From a virus: DNA of 64,000 bases. The stretch's first letter is position 1, and the number at the start of each line of letters is the position of its first letter. The stretch lies in the IMG/VR virus record IMGVR_UViG_3300022693_000799, positions 124,001 to 188,000 of that record; one strand, 5' to 3'. Both the position numbers and the translations under genes were made by a program. Below the pieces are notes generated by a model, which was not told where the DNA came from, searched no databases, and worked only from the letters and a program-made list of their open reading frames with translations. This document shows positions 60,760 through 64,000 of the stretch, piece after piece.

Positions 60760-62118
60760 ATGAGTAAACAAGAACCATCTTTAAGCGCCACGTTTTATAG
60801 CGACGGTGGGTGCAGAGGCCATAGCAGCGGTAAAGGTTACGCAGGATGGGGCTACCATGGCGAGATAGGCGACTATGTCTACGACGGTTGGGGTAGTATC
60901 AAAGAGTTAACAACTAACAATGTAGCTGAACTAGCGGCTGTAAAAGAAGTTGTTGATATCGCCAATCAAAACGATGTCAATGAACTTCTGGTTATCTCTG
61001 ACTCACGTTATGTTGTTGACGGCATCAATGACCGTTATGAGAAATGGGAAGCTAACAACTGGTTACGTCACGATGGTGAGCCAGTTAAGAATCGGGATTA
61101 TTGGGAAGCATTAGCTAACGCCCGAGCGGAATTCACAGGTAAAGGTAATCAGATTACTTTTAAATGGACAAGAGCACACGTCGGTACCAAAGGCAATGAG
61201 ATTGCTGATAAGAACGCAACTAAAGGCGTTATGTTATCTACCAACGGCCACCATGTCTCTTTTCATGAATGTGTAGAGAAAGCAAAATACGGCAAAGATA
61301 AAGTTCCACCGTATAACCGACTCTTTAATCATAACTTCTGGTATTTCAACACTAACACCATTAATCAAACCGAAACTGGTCATCATGTTTATTATTGTGG
61401 TAATCATGAGATTATCGGCAAGCCTGAATCTGATGCAGGTCATAGCGTTCTTTATTTAAAAGAACCTGATAGTGTGCTAGAGAAGTTACGTGATCACCAG
61501 AACCGTTATGTGGAAGAAGGCGAGCAGTTAATGTTCACTGGACACTTAACCGATATCTTCTCGTCTAAGAATTACGGTGAACTAGTTAACAATGGTACAA
61601 TTCATACCAGTCGTAAACCTAAGACGCGTAACATTCTTACTTTTAACAAACAACCGCTGACTAGTGAAGTAAGGCCTGTAGGTCGTAGCTTTTACTTGCT
61701 TGATGTAATGAGTAACTTAGAAGAACGTTTGAAGAAAGTTATTGATGGTGAACTGCCTGATAAATGGCGTTTGACTGATGTTACTGACAAATTCTATAGC
61801 CGTGTAACTAAAGGCAAAGGTAAAACCGAACGTGAAGTCTTTGAGTTTAGTAAAGAGCTTCCTACCGGCATTAAGTCTATTAACCTAGATGTTGAACACG
61901 GCGTGGGCCTTACGACAGGATTCACTGAAGTAACATTAACATTCGGCATTGATATCCCATCAAGGAATGCGTTGGCTGCACTATCGAAAGAGATTAAACG
62001 CATTAGTATCTTAACTTGGCCAGCATCTAAGACATCCTTTAACTATGGATTCATTTTAGAAACTGAGGACGATATTGGTATTTGGGCCTGCGGCTATTCC
62101 AATACGCGTATCATCTAA
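60760..62118 (+). CDS. RNase HI with long C-terminal extension
   Basis: This gene encodes 452 aa. Residues ~8-155 form a complete type 1 RNase H: D15 in YSDGG, E57 in NNVAELAAV, D81 in VISDSRYVV, H140 in TRAHVGTKGNEIAD and D150 in the same motif. It would remove RNA primers and RNA-DNA hybrids. Residues ~160-452 are an extension about twice the size of the enzyme, with no motif I know (HHVYYCGNHEIIGKP, RPVGRSFYLLDVMSNLEERL, AALSKEIKRISILTWPASK). Normal RNase HI ends near 155 aa. The extension may bind DNA, a helicase or SSB. Confidence 0.85.
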   Translation: MSKQEPSLSATFYSDGGCRGHSSGKGYAGWGYHGEIGDYVYDGWGSIKELTTNNVAELAAVKEVVDIANQNDVNELLVISDSRYVVDGINDRYEKWEANNWLRHDGEPVKNRDYWEALANARAEFTGKGNQITFKWTRAHVGTKGNEIADKNATKGVMLSTNGHHVSFHECVEKAKYGKDKVPPYNRLFNHNFWYFNTNTINQTETGHHVYYCGNHEIIGKPESDAGHSVLYLKEPDSVLEKLRDHQNRYVEEGEQLMFTGHLTDIFSSKNYGELVNNGTIHTSRKPKTRNILTFNKQPLTSEVRPVGRSFYLLDVMSNLEERLKKVIDGELPDKWRLTDVTDKFYSRVTKGKGKTEREVFEFSKELPTGIKSINLDVEHGVGLTTGFTEVTLTFGIDIPSRNALAALSKEIKRISILTWPASKTSFNYGFILETEDDIGIWACGYSNTRII

Positions 62119-62131
62119 CAGGAGGTGACGT

Positions 62132-62563
62132 ATGTCTGTATCCACCGCATTATGCAAACGCTTCATGCCGGATATGATGAAACGTCTTTTCTACATTACC
62201 ACATTGTTTACCTTTCTGGTTCGTAGGAGTCATCGAGAAGTTAACTATAGTCGTCTTTATGGTGTCTGTTTAGATTGGACACCTAATGATGAAACGTTTA
62301 ATTTACCGGCTTTGTTTACTGAGACAATATGGAGAGATACTCCATTAGGCCAAAAGATATCTGAAGAAGTAGTAACGCATAACCAGATATCTATGGATGA
62401 CATAGAACGCTCAGTACCAGATTGGCTTAAGTACGGCTACAATAGCGACCTCATGCAGGAAGACACGTTGCTGGTGTACCGTGTAGTATTAATGGAGTTA
62501 AATGATCCGTCGGTTAGGCGGGTGAGTGATGCGGAATTTGAGAGGTATATTGCAGGGCATTGA
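62132..62563 (+). CDS. hypothetical protein
   Basis: This gene encodes 143 aa, with AGGAGGTGACGT before the ATG, a very strong ribosome site. A moderately hydrophobic patch (MKRLFYITTLFTFLVRR) near residues 17-33 could be a membrane-associated helix. The rest is acidic and helical. I recognise no family. Its stop codon lies inside a terminator hairpin. Confidence 0.6.
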   Translation: MSVSTALCKRFMPDMMKRLFYITTLFTFLVRRSHREVNYSRLYGVCLDWTPNDETFNLPALFTETIWRDTPLGQKISEEVVTHNQISMDDIERSVPDWLKYGYNSDLMQEDTLLVYRVVLMELNDPSVRRVSDAEFERYIAGH

Positions 62564-62581
62564 TGCCCTGCTTTATGCCGT
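62552..62581 (+). terminator. hairpin plus TTATGCCGT box
   Basis: A perfect 9-bp stem GCAGGGCAT / ATGCCCTGC (62552-62560, 62563-62571) with a 2-nt loop, which probably opens slightly, runs into TTATGCCGT at 62573-62581. The stop codon of the upstream gene lies in the loop. Confidence 0.8.
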
Positions 62582-62647
62582 GTGTGTTTAAATCGACAGA
62601 TGTCTTTCATTATTTGAGATGATCTTTACTAACTATAAGGCCCCATT

Positions 62648-64000
62648 ATGGCAAATCCAAGTGACTTCTTTGTCAGTGTACCAAAAATAAGACCAATGCT
62701 AAACGTTGGCAGTCTATTTGACGTCCAGTCAGGTAGTTATCAGGTTGGCGAGCATGGCGAGCATATACTCAACGGCGGCTACCCTCACTTTCTTGGCATC
62801 TGTGGTCGTGCCAACACATATAAGACCACTGTCATGAATCACTTCAACTTAAGCGCCACCGAGCGCTATGGTGATGTGTTCAACAAGGCAGGACAACAAT
62901 CAGTCTGTCTAGTTTACGATAGTGAATCATCGTTAACTCCAGCTCGTATTGAACACTTAGGTAATTTCTATCCTGGATTAAAAGGATGGGATGTAGAAGA
63001 GACTGGTGCGGTTCTAGTGACCGATAACAACGGGATGAGTGGTAACCACTACTTCCACCAGATTAAAGAGTTTGCTAAAGCAAAGGTTAAAGATAAGAAA
63101 GCTATCCTCACCACACCGTTTATCGGTAAAGACGGAAAGCACCTTACTATGCTAAGACCTACCATGGCAGGGATTGACTCTATCTCCAACATGAACATTG
63201 ATTCGGTTGATGCGATTTACGATAAGAATCAGATTGGTGATTCTAAAATGAACATGGAGGCAGCTCGCGTAGGTGCCGCTAAGAGTCAAATGGTAATTCA
63301 GATACCTAAGCTGGTATCTAGTAGTGGTTTTTACATGACCATGACAGCTCACCTAGGTGATGAAATCTTAGATGACCCATATGCTCCATCTAAGAAGAAA
63401 CTACAGTTCCTTAAACAGGGTACTAAGCTTAAAAGATGTCCTGAGAATTTCACATTCTTAACTAACATCCTTTACAACTGCATGAGCGCTACACCGCTTC
63501 AGAATAAAGCAGATAAGACACCTCTATTTCCTCGTGACAGCGATGACCGCACACCAGGTGATATGGATCTACAATTAATCACTATTCAAGTATTGCGTTC
63601 TAAAAGTGGTGCGACTGGTTTACCGTTTGAGATCATTGCCTCACAGCGTGACGGTCTACACATGGGACTTAGTGAATTCCGTTACATCAAAGAGCGTAAG
63701 TTTGGCTTAGATGGTAACGACCTTAAATACGCATTGAGTATTTATCCAGATCGCTTGCTACAGCGCACTACCGTGCGTGGTCTGATAGATAATGACCCTA
63801 AGCTTAAACGTGCTTTGGAGATTACCTGCGAACTTTGCATGATTAGCCAGCTATGGAAAGGGATGGGTGATATTGTTTTAGAGCCAGAATATCTCTTTAA
63901 GGCTATCAACGACCTAGGTGTGAGTTGGGATGTTATTCTTGGCGATACGCGTGGGTACTGGCTACCTAAAGAGCTAGAAGAACATGAAGACAAGTACTTC
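62648..64000 (+). CDS. UvsX/RecA-like recombinase, 3'-truncated
   Basis: 451 codons are visible and open to the window end. Walker A GRANTYKT lies at residues 53-60, with Tyr in place of the last Gly. I recall T4 UvsX having Phe at that place. VCLVYDSESSL near residue 84 corresponds to the RecA/UvsX segment holding the catalytic acid, and TMAGIDSISNM is Walker B. TMTAHLGDE follows in the sensor region. It would form filaments on single-stranded DNA for strand exchange and work with the SbcC-like ATPase and RuvC-like resolvase. The protein is already larger than RecA (~350 aa), so inserts or a C-terminal domain are present. Confidence 0.75.
   Translation, partial: MANPSDFFVSVPKIRPMLNVGSLFDVQSGSYQVGEHGEHILNGGYPHFLGICGRANTYKTTVMNHFNLSATERYGDVFNKAGQQSVCLVYDSESSLTPARIEHLGNFYPGLKGWDVEETGAVLVTDNNGMSGNHYFHQIKEFAKAKVKDKKAILTTPFIGKDGKHLTMLRPTMAGIDSISNMNIDSVDAIYDKNQIGDSKMNMEAARVGAAKSQMVIQIPKLVSSSGFYMTMTAHLGDEILDDPYAPSKKKLQFLKQGTKLKRCPENFTFLTNILYNCMSATPLQNKADKTPLFPRDSDDRTPGDMDLQLITIQVLRSKSGATGLPFEIIASQRDGLHMGLSEFRYIKERKFGLDGNDLKYALSIYPDRLLQRTTVRGLIDNDPKLKRALEITCELCMISQLWKGMGDIVLEPEYLFKAINDLGVSWDVILGDTRGYWLPKELEEHEDKYF

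Noticed and set aside
62192-62199. TACATTAC inside the 62132 gene
   Set aside because: It is coding, with no nearby start, and is taken as a chance match.
1-64000. tRNA genes, CRISPR arrays or insertion sequences
   Set aside because: I saw no cloverleaf with a TTC loop, no regularly spaced repeats and no transposase with terminal repeats. A tRNA scan of the sequence would settle the first point.

Overview
The window is part of a large tailed-phage (jumbo myovirus) genome of the phiKZ-like type, probably infecting a Gram-negative gammaproteobacterium. Four things support this. There is a 720-aa major capsid protein followed 1.5 kb later by a 538-aa protein resembling the N-terminal half of a multisubunit RNA polymerase beta chain, the arrangement I recall for phiKZ gp120/gp123. 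There is an 891-aa portal. Several intergenic regions carry elements matching or close to the phiKZ early promoter core TATATTAC. Spanin-type lysis genes imply an outer membrane. The DNA is AT-leaning and genes are packed with 4-8 nt overlaps. I see no tRNA, CRISPR array or insertion sequence, and no gap over 300 bases lacks a gene. No database search was possible, so family names rest on motifs read from the translations. The host genus cannot be read from the sequence.

Layout. 1-9.7 kb (+): small hypothetical genes, a NADAR-domain protein, thymidylate synthase, dCTP deaminase, a winged-helix protein and an HDOD-domain protein. 9.7-11.3 kb (-): DnaB-like helicase. 11.3-25.4 kb: virion core, with major capsid protein, polymerase beta part, a Gly/Gln/Asn-rich protein, portal (-) and two structural proteins. 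25.4-30.7 kb (+): a tight operon for DNA and nucleotide metabolism (RuvC-like resolvase, 3'-5' exonuclease, DHFR, dimeric dUTPase, dTMP kinase) with zinc-ribbon and DUF488-like small proteins. 31.1-33.2 kb (+): membrane and lysis genes, including a nested i-spanin/o-spanin pair. 34.3-52.2 kb (-): a serine hydrolase and a large tail fibre/baseplate block with three tandem ~950-aa paralogues, interrupted by a + strand HNH homing-endonuclease-like gene. 52.4-64 kb: a structural protein, SbcC/gp46-like ATPase, gp5/VgrG-like spike, two baseplate-type proteins, a second spanin-like pair, RNase HI with a long C-terminal extension, and a UvsX/RecA-like protein that runs off the end.

How the parts fit. 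Five enzymes lead to dTTP precursors: dCTP deaminase makes dUTP, dUTPase makes dUMP, thymidylate synthase makes dTMP, DHFR restores tetrahydrofolate, and dTMP kinase makes dTDP. Helicase, UvsX/RecA-like protein, SbcC-like ATPase, RuvC-like nuclease, exonuclease and RNase H form a T4-style replication and recombination set.

The most distinctive non-coding signal is a recurring terminator architecture. A strong hairpin is followed directly by TTATGCCGT or a close variant, always on the 3' side of the stem in the direction of transcription. At convergent gene pairs the hairpin is flanked by inverted boxes. Two of these elements, 44 kb apart, share identical arms but have the 14-nt inner segment in opposite orientation.
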